From: Pseudomonas frederiksbergensis
Lineage (GTDB): Bacteria > Pseudomonadota > Gammaproteobacteria > Pseudomonadales > Pseudomonadaceae
Assembly: GCF_003732665.1 (NCBI RefSeq)
Contig: NZ_MOBP01000010.1
Location: 15,559-79,558, forward strand
Length of the DNA stretch: 64,000 nucleotides
Reading direction: 5' to 3'
This document shows, piece after piece, positions 9,051 to 16,169 of this stretch. Position 1 is the first letter of the stretch. The number at the start of each line of letters is the position of its first letter. The position numbers and the translations under genes are program-made. The notes below the pieces were generated by a model that saw nothing but the letters and a program-made list of their open reading frames with translations, had not been told where the DNA came from and did not search any database.

Positions 9051-9140
9051 TGTGGGAGCGGGCTTGCTCGCGAAGAGGCCAATACATTCAACATCTCGGT
9101 TGACTGACACGACGCCTTCGCGAGCAAGCCCGCTCCCACA
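9051..9140. repeat. REPIN (GTGGGAGCGGGCTTGCTCGC type)
   Basis: Arms TGTGGGAGC...GCTCCCACA, 90 bp, between the convergent chemoreceptor and hypothetical genes. Confidence 0.9.
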
Positions 9141-9157
9141 GGTGTTATGCGTTGGGC

Positions 9158-9709
9158 TTAGAGCGAAGCCAGGAACTTATCCACCACTTGCGGCCCATCA
9201 GGCTTTTCAGTGCTGCCATTTTCCTTGTCAGCCTGGGCCAGTTTCATCTTGTCCTGGAGACGCTCGGCGATCTCTTTGCCGATGGCCAATTGTTGCGCCG
9301 GTGGCATGGCTTGCAACTGGTCTTCGGTAATACCCATCTCTTTCAGAATACTATCGCGCAGCCGCTGCTCCGGCGTTTTGCTCATGTAGTCCTTGAAGTC
9401 GGTCATCGCGGCGCTGTCGGTGGACTTGGCCTTGTTATCGTCCGGCACGGAGGCTTGCAGGCCCACGCGGGTTTTCGCGAACGCTTCGTCAACGTTGTCG
9501 CTGATGGTGCTGGCCGAGTTGACTTGCTGGGTGGCGGCGTTCAGGCCGGAGGACTGCGCGTTGGTGCTGTCCTGCTTGATTTGCGCCACGGTGTTTTGCG
9601 CGTTCTGGATCAAACCACTGTACAGCGCGCTCGCGGCGGCCGTGGTCGGGTCCATGTCCGTGCGCTGGGTCTTTTGAACGATGGAAGCTTGATGGGCACT
9701 GACCAACAT
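9158..9709 (-). CDS. Hypothetical soluble protein (183 aa)
   Basis: No known family is recognised with confidence. The protein is 183 aa, hydrophilic and alanine/glutamine-rich in its N-terminal half (ALYSGLIQNAQNTVAQIKQD). It has a compact helical C-terminal part (YMSKTPEQRLRDSILKEMGI, then PPAQQLAIGKEIAERLQDK) that recalls small bacterial proteins of unknown function widespread in Pseudomonas. There is no signal peptide. The start at 9709 follows a weak CAGG site; a second in-frame ATG 18 codons later is possible. Confidence 0.65.
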   Translation of the reverse strand: MLVSAHQASIVQKTQRTDMDPTTAAASALYSGLIQNAQNTVAQIKQDSTNAQSSGLNAATQQVNSASTISDNVDEAFAKTRVGLQASVPDDNKAKSTDSAAMTDFKDYMSKTPEQRLRDSILKEMGITEDQLQAMPPAQQLAIGKEIAERLQDKMKLAQADKENGSTEKPDGPQVVDKFLASL

Positions 9710-9846
9710 GATGGATAAACCTGTAGGTAATTGCTGTTGAGTCTGTAGGAGCAATTAGCGTGCCGCTGCTGAAAGCCCCTATTTACGGGGCGATTCAACA
9801 GTGGCAGCGGTCAGATATTGCCGCTGGGCGGCAGACGGCAACCGCT

Positions 9847-11271
9847 TCAGCGGTGGGCAATGTTTTCCAGCGCAAGGTTGCGGGTTCTTGGCCCGAAGTA
9901 ACCGATGGTGATCATCACGATCAACATGCTGCTGACAATAAACGCCAACACCCCCGGCGTGCCGAAGTGTTCGAGGAAGATCCCGATCAGCAAACTGCTG
10001 AACACCGTCGACAAACGACTGAACGAATAACAGAAACCCACGGCCCGGGCGCGGATGTTGGTGGGGAACAATTCGCTCTGGTAGGAGTGGTAGGCGAAGC
10101 TCAGCCAGGCGTTGCAGAAGGTGATCATCACCCCGCAGACGATCAAACCGACTGCGCTGGTTTGCAGGGCGAACAGCGTGCCGAAGGTCATGGCGCCGAG
10201 GGCCGAGCCGACAATCTGCCACTTGTTCTCGAAGCGGTTGGCGAACTTCACAAACAGCAACGGCCCCAGCGGATAGGCGAGGGTGATGATGAAGGCGTAC
10301 ATCAAACTGTGGGTCACGCTCACGCCCTGGCCGGACAATAACGCCGGCAACCAGTTGCCGAAACCGAAGAAGCCGATGGCCTGGAACACATGGAACACGA
10401 TCAGCATCAACGCCCGGCGGCGATAGGGTGGCTGCCAGATATCGGCGAATCGGCCCTGACCCTGAATGTCCACGGCGGCCAGTTCCGGTTCGTCCAGCGC
10501 CTTGCCCTGATCTTTCACGCAACGTGCTTCAATGCTGTCGAGAATCCGGCTCGCCTCATCAAAACGGCCATGTTGCGCCAGCCAGCGCGGCGACTCCGGC
10601 AAGCGCGAGCGCAGCCACCAGATAAACAGCGCAAACACCGCGCTGGCCAACACCACCCAACGCCAGCCCGACACCCCGAACGGGTCCTGCGGCACCAGCC
10701 ACCAGGACATCAACGCCACCGCCGGCACCGATAGGAATTGCACGAAAAACGCAAAGGCAAACGCCGAACTGCGCATGCGTTTGGGCACCAGTTCCGAGAG
10801 GTAGGCGTCGATGGTCACCAGCTCGATGCCCAGGCCAATCCCCACCAGAAAACGCATGCAGATAATGCCCAGCGCCGAACTCTGCACACCCATGGCCACG
10901 GTGGCGACCGTGTACCAGATCAGCGCAAAGGTGAAAATCGCCCGGCGGCCAAAACGGTCGGCCAAGGGACTCAGCAGACTCGCGCCGAGGAACAATCCGA
11001 GAAAAGTTGCCGAAGCAAATGCAGCCTGATCGGAGAAACCGAACACCCCCTGACTGCCGGTGGCGAAGATGCCGTCGCGAATCAGGCCGGGGCTGATGTA
11101 GGCGGTCTGGAACAAATCGTAGAGTTCGAAGAACCCCCCAATCGACAGCAGCGCCACCAGTTTCCAGATCGTGGCAACGGCGGGCAGTCGGTCAATGCGA
11201 GCGGAAATCTGGGCGGCGCGGACGGGGTCGATACCGTCCGTTTGAACAGCGGCGGGGGAGTGAGCAGGCAT
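9847..11271 (-). CDS. MFS transporter, sugar-porter-like
   Basis: A 474-aa, 12-TM major facilitator. The signature loop between TM2 and TM3 is visible as SPLADRFGRRAIF, with the equivalent RLPESPRWLAQHGR after TM6 as in sugar/aromatic-acid porters. It is a proton-coupled symporter of a small organic solute by family. The start is the ATG at 11271; a TTG four codons upstream (11283) has a closer AAGAA site and is an alternative. The uronate-dehydrogenase-like gene lies 125 bp upstream on the same strand, suggesting a sugar acid substrate by context. Confidence 0.85.
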   Translation of the reverse strand: MPAHSPAAVQTDGIDPVRAAQISARIDRLPAVATIWKLVALLSIGGFFELYDLFQTAYISPGLIRDGIFATGSQGVFGFSDQAAFASATFLGLFLGASLLSPLADRFGRRAIFTFALIWYTVATVAMGVQSSALGIICMRFLVGIGLGIELVTIDAYLSELVPKRMRSSAFAFAFFVQFLSVPAVALMSWWLVPQDPFGVSGWRWVVLASAVFALFIWWLRSRLPESPRWLAQHGRFDEASRILDSIEARCVKDQGKALDEPELAAVDIQGQGRFADIWQPPYRRRALMLIVFHVFQAIGFFGFGNWLPALLSGQGVSVTHSLMYAFIITLAYPLGPLLFVKFANRFENKWQIVGSALGAMTFGTLFALQTSAVGLIVCGVMITFCNAWLSFAYHSYQSELFPTNIRARAVGFCYSFSRLSTVFSSLLIGIFLEHFGTPGVLAFIVSSMLIVMITIGYFGPRTRNLALENIAHR

Positions 11272-11396
11272 GGGCTGATCCAATTCTTGTTGAAGAGGAA
11301 GCTTAGCCTGCTATCGGAAATAAATGGTTGCGAATCTTTGCGGTGTTGTGACGAGATTCGCTGAGTTCTTGCCTTAACGGCTCAGGTTTTAAGGGT

Positions 11397-12137
11397 TTAT
11401 GGCGCGATCGGTATATCAAACTCCCGAAACGCATCATCCACCGGCAGATAACCCAACACCCGCGTGGTTTCGCTGAGGTCCAGACGCTTGAAGCGGTTAT
11501 TGGAAATACCGTGGGCGATCAGGTGTTGAACGCCTTCGACTTCCACGGCGCGTTGCAGCAGTTGCACCGCATCCCGAGGGCTGAGCCAGGCGCTCAAGTC
11601 CCGGGCGTTGGTCAGTTCGTGGCGGTCCGGGAATTCGAAGGCACCGATGCGAATGGCGATGGTCGAGAGCCCGCGTTTGGCGGCGTAAAACGCGCACAAC
11701 GCCTCGCCATAACATTTGCTGACGCCATACAGATTGGCCGGCATGACCTGCATGCCCGGGGTGATCTGCCGGTCCACCGGATAGCCTTCGATGGTCTGCG
11801 CGCTGCTGGCGAACACCAGCCGTTTGCAACCGGCCGCCACCGCTGCTTCGAACAGGTAAGTGGTGGCCAGAATGTTATTGGGCAACAACTCATCGAAGGT
11901 CGCGGTGGCGTGAGGGATGCCGGCCAGGTGGACGATAACGTCGATGCCGTTCAGCACTTCTGCGATGGCCTTGGGATCAGCCATGTCCAGACGCACGAAA
12001 CGGTGGGGCGTCTCGACGGGGAAGTCGGGTTCGACGCGGTCGGTCAACAGGAAGGTGTAACGGTCCTTCGAGGCTTCGAAAAAAGTTTTGCCGATTCTGC
12101 CGCAGGCACCGGTGAGCAGTACGTTGAGTCCGTTCAT
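11397..12137 (-). CDS. NAD(P)-dependent oxidoreductase, uronate dehydrogenase-like
   Basis: A 246-aa extended-SDR protein. The nucleotide-binding glycine motif is LLTGACGRIGKTF near the N terminus and the catalytic Tyr-x3-Lys is YGVSKCYGE. The segment CKRLVFASSAQTI and the tail match the uronate dehydrogenase group (Udh), which oxidises uronic acids to aldarolactones with NAD. Exact substrate is inference. It is followed on the same strand by the MFS transporter, consistent with an uptake-oxidation pair for a sugar acid. Confidence 0.75.
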   Translation of the reverse strand: MNGLNVLLTGACGRIGKTFFEASKDRYTFLLTDRVEPDFPVETPHRFVRLDMADPKAIAEVLNGIDVIVHLAGIPHATATFDELLPNNILATTYLFEAAVAAGCKRLVFASSAQTIEGYPVDRQITPGMQVMPANLYGVSKCYGEALCAFYAAKRGLSTIAIRIGAFEFPDRHELTNARDLSAWLSPRDAVQLLQRAVEVEGVQHLIAHGISNNRFKRLDLSETTRVLGYLPVDDAFREFDIPIAP

Positions 12138-12219
12138 GTATCTCTCTTTTTTGGGAAGGGGGGGATCCGCTTAATCAGGCCCGCCACAGTTACTCATTGC
12201 CAGCTTCATCTCTTTAAGG

Positions 12220-12852
12220 CTACGGCAACCCATTGCAGCCATGTTTCAGGAAACCAGGACGCTGTGCCAGCCGTTGGAAATATTCATCAACGGCAGGAAA
12301 GTCCGGTCGCTCCATCGGCGTCATCAACCAGCGATTGACCGACAGACCGATCACGATATCCGCGAGGCTGAACCGTGGCCCGGCGACATAGGCTTTGGTC
12401 GCCGCAAGCTGATGCTCAAGGATGCTCATCTTGTGGTTCCAGTCATTGATGCCGACGGCAATCTGGTGTGGGTCCTGAAACTCGGGGTCTTTACGCACCA
12501 GCGCAGTGAACGCGTAGCTCCAGGACCGATTGAGCTCGGTGGCCTGCCAATCCATCCACTGTTCCACCCGTGCGCGGGCCGCAGGTTCAGTGGGCAGCAA
12601 TTCGTGGTTGTGGTGCTTGCCGGCCAGGTAACGGCAAATCGTATTGGACTCCCATAGCACACCGGCGTCATCGATGATCACCGGCACCTGGGCGTTGGGG
12701 TTGAGCCGGGTGAACTCGGGGCTGTGGGTCGAGGCAAAACCGCTGCCCCAATCCTCACGCTCGTAGGCAACGCCCAGTTCCTCACAGGTCCACAGGACTT
12801 TTCTGACGTTGATGGACGACGCCTTACCGAGAATCTTCAGTGCATGTTCCAT
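12220..12852 (-). CDS. Glutathione S-transferase
   Basis: A 210-aa GST. The N-terminal thioredoxin-like domain starts with ALKILGKASSINVRKVLW, a Ser/Asn active-site type rather than the Cys of the enzyme at 5602. The cis-Pro and glutathione-gamma-glutamyl site are NAQVPVIIDDAGVLWESNTI. The all-helical C-terminal domain carries FSLADIVIGLSVNRW. Likely cytosolic detoxification or maleylacetoacetate-isomerase-like activity; substrate unknown. It lies 82 bp upstream of the Udh-like gene and may be cotranscribed with it. Confidence 0.85.
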   Translation of the reverse strand: MEHALKILGKASSINVRKVLWTCEELGVAYEREDWGSGFASTHSPEFTRLNPNAQVPVIIDDAGVLWESNTICRYLAGKHHNHELLPTEPAARARVEQWMDWQATELNRSWSYAFTALVRKDPEFQDPHQIAVGINDWNHKMSILEHQLAATKAYVAGPRFSLADIVIGLSVNRWLMTPMERPDFPAVDEYFQRLAQRPGFLKHGCNGLP

Positions 12853-12894
12853 GGAGCTACTCCTTTAGCGAATCGACGCCTCGGGAATCTACCA

Positions 12895-13233
12895 CTAAGC
12901 GGGATCCGGCAGCGCCGACGCTGGCAAACCAGACGTGCGATCAAACAACCAGTTGAAGGCGAAGGTGTAGCACGGGATGAAGAGGATCAGGGCCAAGTCC
13001 AGCAAGAACGCTTCTACCAGGCTGATGTTCATCCACCAGGCGATCAACGGAATGAGGAACACCATCAAGGTTAGTTGAAAACCCACGGCATGGGCGATGC
13101 GCCGCTTCACCGTGCGAGTGCGGGGCAATTTCCCGTTGTCGGTGGTGCAGCCGTTGCAGAAAGGCGCATTGGCCTTCGTCAGCCTTATGTCCGCAGCCTG
13201 ATCGTTCCCACGCTCTGCGTGGGAATGCCTCAA
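12895..13233 (-). pseudogene. Truncated PACE-type efflux protein, one transmembrane pair only
   Basis: Residues from about 42 to the end match one bacterial transmembrane pair domain (VKRRIAHAVGFQLTLMVFLI, then IAWWMNISLVEAFLLDLALI). PACE pumps (AceI family) have two such pairs in about 145 aa, as the complete copy at 26074-26508 shows. Here the first pair is missing and the open frame upstream runs into a palindromic repeat. The glutamate usual in the first helix (GFE) is Gln. This looks like a remnant, although a one-pair protein starting near 13110 is possible. Confidence 0.55.
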
Positions 13234-13310
13234 CGGACGCTCCGCGTTCGGCTTTGGATGGGACGCGGAGCGTCCCGGGATGCATTCCCACGCGGAGCGT
13301 GGGAACGATC
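13200..13310. repeat. About 110-bp palindromic repeat, copy 2
   Basis: Same nested-palindrome element as at 1641, with arms GATCGTTCCCACGCTCTGCG and complement, directly at the broken 5' end of the PACE remnant. Confidence 0.9.
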
Positions 13311-13452
13311 ATCAAGTGCGGTGTAGGAGATGGCTGTAGGAAAGCGGTTTCAGCAGGTGTCAAAAGGCTACAGCTTCTTGCTCCATTGCCTACAACTACG
13401 CCAGAATCCGCCGGCTTGTGCGTTGGGTGCCCGGAATTTATTGTTCCCGTGT

Positions 13453-13640
13453 CGCTGCCAATTCAGCGGTCGGGTTTCGCAGCCCGGGTATCTCTAGACG
13501 CATAGCGTCCACCGTTCGTGATCCGTTCACGTTATGGCGGCTGTGCGCGGGAGACCTTCGGGTCTACTGGGTTCTAGAGTCCCGGTCTGCGACCCGCGTA
13601 CGGCTGCCACCCCTTTTCGTTCGCAGCGAATCGTGGCAGC
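13453..13640 (+). promoter_or_regulatory. Structured 5' leader of the DUF6124 gene (candidate cis-regulatory RNA)
   Basis: About 190 nt packed with perfect local hairpins: CGCTG/CAGCG (13453/13464), GACGC/GCGTC (13497/13505), CGTGA/TCACG (13517/13527), AGACC-TTCG-GGTCT (13552-13565) and GCTGCCAC/GTGGCAGC (13603/13633), which ends 11 nt before the AGGAG ribosome site. Two long-range helices compete for the same bases: CGGGTTTCGCAG (13471) with CTGCGACCCG (13587), or GTGCGCGGG (13543) with CCCGCGTAC (13593). Mutually exclusive helices upstream of a ribosome site suggest a switch; no known riboswitch class is recognised. Confidence 0.6.
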
Positions 13641-13663
13641 TCCATTACTCTAGGAGCATCACC

Positions 13664-13912
13664 ATGTTCAAACCGACTCCCAACCCTCCGCGCAAAATCA
13701 GTCCCATGTTCAGCATCTCGACTGACCTCAACAACGAAACCCTGCTGGCCCACGCCTGCGAATCCCTGGCTTCGGCCAATGTCATGATCAATGACTTCGC
13801 GACTTTACTGGACAACCCTCATCGCAACACCGCGCTGGGTATCGCACAGATCATCCTGTCGGCGGAAATGGCGGTGAATCGAGCGCTGGATAACCTCGAC
13901 CCACAAGACTGA
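13664..13912 (+). CDS. DUF6124/DUF3077 family protein
   Basis: An 82-aa protein (begins MFKPTPNPPRKISPMFSIST) with a helical core LLAHACESLASANVMINDFA and a second helix HRNTALGIAQIILSAEMAVN. This is the small Pseudomonas family DUF3077/DUF6124, of unknown function. AGGAG at 13652 supports the start. The gene follows a strongly folded leader, so expression is probably controlled after transcription initiation. Its last 36 bases and stop lie in a 38-bp segment that is repeated at 14084, on the far side of a repeat insertion. Confidence 0.8.
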   Translation: MFKPTPNPPRKISPMFSISTDLNNETLLAHACESLASANVMINDFATLLDNPHRNTALGIAQIILSAEMAVNRALDNLDPQD

Positions 13913-13921
13913 CCGGTCGCA

Positions 13922-14081
13922 GATCGTTCCCACGCTCTGCGTGGGAATGCCTCAACGGACGCTCCGCGTTCGGCTTTGGATGGGACGCGGAGCGTCCCGG
14001 GCTGCATTCCCACGCGGAGTGGTCTGCACCCCATCAGTTGTATCCAACTTTTGGGGTGCAGACCAGAGCGTGGGAACGATC
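13922..14081. repeat. Palindromic repeat, copy 3, split by a small insertion
   Basis: Same element as at 13200, but the right arm is interrupted between CACGCGGAG and GAGCGTGGG by a 46-bp stem-loop (14020-14065). Confidence 0.9.
14020..14065. mobile_element. 46-bp MITE-like element with IS3-type ends
   Basis: Perfect 13-bp terminal inverted repeats TGGTCTGCACCCC / GGGGTGCAGACCA separated by 20 bp, flanked by a 3-bp direct repeat GAG (14017-14019 and 14066-14068). Read on the minus strand the end is TGGTCTGCACCCCAAAAGTT, the style of IS3-family termini, and 3-bp duplications fit that family. It has no coding capacity and interrupts a repeat whose intact form is known from other copies. Confidence 0.65.
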
Positions 14082-14083
14082 AA

Positions 14084-14121
14084 AATCGAGCGCTGGATAA
14101 CCTCGACCCACAAGACTGACC
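14084..14121. repeat. 38-bp direct duplicate of the DUF6124 gene end
   Basis: An exact copy of 13877-13914 (begins AATCGAGCGCTGG, ends CACAAGACTGACC), which covers the last codons and stop of the DUF6124 gene. The two copies flank the palindromic repeat at 13922-14081. Confidence 0.9.
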
Positions 14122-14131
14122 ACTAAACCGT

Positions 14132-14280
14132 TGTAGCAGCTGTCGAGCACCGCGAGGCAGCGTTCGGCGGCGTAGCCGTCGCAAAATCAGGCGGTGCGGT
14201 GTGTCAGGTAAACCGTAAGTGTAGGGTTTACGACGGCTTCGCCGCCGAACGCTGCCTCGCGGTGCTCGACAGCTGCTACA
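14132..14280. repeat. REPIN of the GTAGCAGCTGTCGAGC type, copy 1
   Basis: Long arms TGTAGCAGCTGTCGAGCACC and complement, each followed by GCAGCGTTCGGCGGC or its complement. A second copy is at 35551. It fills the gap before gntR. Confidence 0.88.
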
Positions 14281-14305
14281 AAAGGTGTGCTCGGCGCGCT
14301 CTACG

Positions 14306-15337
14306 TCAGGTGCTTTCCCGCACCTTCAGCTCAAACCCCATGTCTTGCACCGGTTTAGCCACGGTGTTGCCCGCCATCAGCGTCAACATCTGCTCCGCAG
14401 CCCGCCGTCCGATCGCTTCACGGGGGGTGTTGATGCTGCTCAGGCGCGGGACCATGTGCGCCGAGGCCGGCAGGTCGTTGAAGCCGAGGATCGCCACTTG
14501 CTGCGGGATCTTGATCCCGCAACGCATGGCCTCCAGCAGCGCGCCTTGGGCCAGGTCGTCGTTGCCGAAGAAGATCGCATCGACATCGGGATGGCTGGCC
14601 AGCAGTTGCAGGAACAGTTCGCCACCCAAACCGACGGAAGACGCACGGGGCGTCAGCACTTCCAGATCCGGGTCGTACAAACCAGCCTTTTGCAGCGCCT
14701 TGCGGAAGCCTTCGCCGCGCAACAACGTGCGTTGATCGAGTTGCGCGCCGATATAAGCCAGGCGCTTGCGACCCCGGGACAGCAGGTGTTCGGCAGCCGT
14801 TTCGCCAGCGGCCAGTTGGGAGAAGCCGACGCAGTTAACCCCGGCGGCGCTGTCCAGTTCCATCATGTAAACGCAAGGAATGTTGCTCGCCTCGATCATC
14901 CGCCGCGAACTCTCGGTGCGGTCGAAACCGGTCAGCAGCAAACCACGCGGCTGATAGGCCATGTAGTTGCGCAGCAGGTTTTCCTCTTCATCCCGGGAGT
15001 AGTGGAAGTTGCCGATCAGCACTTCAAAGCCCTTGGGCCGCAGCACTTGATGGATGGCTTCCAGGGTGTCGATGAACAGCAGATTGGACAGCGACGGCAC
15101 CAGCACCACCACCGAATGGCTCTGGGCCGAGGCCAGGGCGCGGGCGGCGGGGTTGACGACGTAGTTGAGTTCGGCGGCGGCTTTCTGGACTTTTTCCACC
15201 AGTTCGGTGGCCACGGTGCTGACCCCGCGCAAAGCCCGGGAAGCGGTGATCGGACTGACGCCGGCCAGGCGTGCGACTTCGTTGAGGGTAGGGCGGCCAG
15301 TGGTGCGTGTATTTTTATCGTTTTTAGGGGTGGTCAT
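14306..15337 (-). CDS. gntR: LacI-family gluconate repressor
   Basis: A 343-aa LacI/GalR regulator. The N-terminal HTH is LNEVARLAGVSPITASRALR at about residues 17-36, followed by the hinge and a sugar-binding domain. The frame continues far upstream, but the ATG at 15337 places the HTH at the usual position. It is divergent from gntK and gntT, and near-identical AGGTAGCGCTGTC sites precede gntR and gntK, with a third variant before gntT. In pseudomonads GntR represses gluconate uptake and phosphorylation genes and is released by gluconate or 6-phosphogluconate; that role is assigned from this context. Confidence 0.9.
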   Translation of the reverse strand: MTTPKNDKNTRTTGRPTLNEVARLAGVSPITASRALRGVSTVATELVEKVQKAAAELNYVVNPAARALASAQSHSVVVLVPSLSNLLFIDTLEAIHQVLRPKGFEVLIGNFHYSRDEEENLLRNYMAYQPRGLLLTGFDRTESSRRMIEASNIPCVYMMELDSAAGVNCVGFSQLAAGETAAEHLLSRGRKRLAYIGAQLDQRTLLRGEGFRKALQKAGLYDPDLEVLTPRASSVGLGGELFLQLLASHPDVDAIFFGNDDLAQGALLEAMRCGIKIPQQVAILGFNDLPASAHMVPRLSSINTPREAIGRRAAEQMLTLMAGNTVAKPVQDMGFELKVREST

Positions 15338-15370
15338 CGGGGCGGCTTGCCAAACAAAATTCAAGGCACT

Positions 15371-15384
15371 AAGGTAGCGCTGTC
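15371..15384. promoter_or_regulatory. GntR operator-like site 1
   Basis: AAGGTAGCGCTGTC, centred on the palindrome AGCGCT, 34 bp upstream of the gntR start. The same 14 bases recur at 15522. Confidence 0.65.
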
Positions 15385-15521
15385 CCGAAGCAGCTGCAAA
15401 TGCGTGAGCGAGTTTTGCCTGAACCTCGCTTTTTGGCATTGGGAGCGAACATGCTGCAACCCACAAAAATGACAAGAAGGCGTCGGCAACTTCTACTTTT
15501 GATCCAGTGTCATAACTTGCA

Positions 15522-15535
15522 AAGGTAGCGCTGTC
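15522..15535. promoter_or_regulatory. GntR operator-like site 2
   Basis: AAGGTAGCGCTGTC, identical to site 1, 18 bp upstream of the gntK start. Confidence 0.65.
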
Positions 15536-15553
15536 TGCGCGCTGAGGTGTTTC

Positions 15554-16087
15554 ATGAATCATCCCATCACCGCCCTGGTCATCATGGGCGTTGCCGGTTG
15601 TGGCAAGACTTGCGTCAGCGAGGCCTTGTGCCAGCTCAGCGGCGCGACTGCCATTGAAGGCGACACTTTCCACCCTGCCGCCAATATCGAAAAGATGAGC
15701 GCGGGTATCCCCCTGAACGACGAAGACCGTGCCGGCTGGCTCGACAGCCTGTGCGACGAACTGCGCCGCGTCGATGCCAAGGGCGAACGCCCGGTGCTGA
15801 CCTGCTCGGCCCTCAAACACAGTTATCGCGAAGTGCTGCGCAGTGCCTTGCCGGGCCTGGGCTTCGTGTTCCTTGAGCTGACCCCGGAAGTCGCCGCCGA
15901 ACGTGTGTCCCACCGTCCCGGCCACTTCATGCCATCGACCTTGATCGACAGCCAGTTCGCCACCCTTGAATCCCCTGTTGGCGAGCCGTTGACCCTGGCG
16001 CTGGATGCTTCGAACCATAGCGTCGAGCAATTGGCCAGGCAGGCGCATGTCTGGTGGCTTGAACACGGTTTGAAACTCGCGGTATGA
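15554..16087 (+). CDS. gntK: Gluconokinase
   Basis: A 177-aa P-loop kinase. Walker A is GVAGCGKT at about residues 12-19; the substrate region GDTFHPAANIEKMSAGIPLN and LTCSALKHSYREVLR are characteristic of GntK. It phosphorylates gluconate to 6-phosphogluconate with ATP, feeding the Entner-Doudoroff pathway in the cytosol. It is followed after 82 bp by the permease gene and preceded by a GntR operator-like site. Confidence 0.95.
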   Translation: MNHPITALVIMGVAGCGKTCVSEALCQLSGATAIEGDTFHPAANIEKMSAGIPLNDEDRAGWLDSLCDELRRVDAKGERPVLTCSALKHSYREVLRSALPGLGFVFLELTPEVAAERVSHRPGHFMPSTLIDSQFATLESPVGEPLTLALDASNHSVEQLARQAHVWWLEHGLKLAV

Positions 16088-16100
16088 GTTTTCCTCGAAG

Positions 16101-16113
16101 AGATAGCGCTGTC
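16101..16113. promoter_or_regulatory. GntR operator-like site 3
   Basis: AGATAGCGCTGTC, sharing ATAGCGCTGTC or GTAGCGCTGTC core with sites 1 and 2, 56 bp upstream of gntT. It implies that gntT also has its own regulated promoter. Confidence 0.6.
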
Positions 16114-16169
16114 CTTATGCCTTGCGAATTACCCGCTTTAATAACAACAACAATCAGGAGACACCCCTA

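Noticed and set aside
13254-14126. Short ORFs in the palindromic repeats (for example containing HSHAERGN)
   Set aside because: They are translations of the repeat itself and recur with every copy.
15338-16066. Upstream extension of gntR to 586 codons
   Set aside because: The extension covers gntK antisense; the LacI HTH must start near the ATG at 15337.
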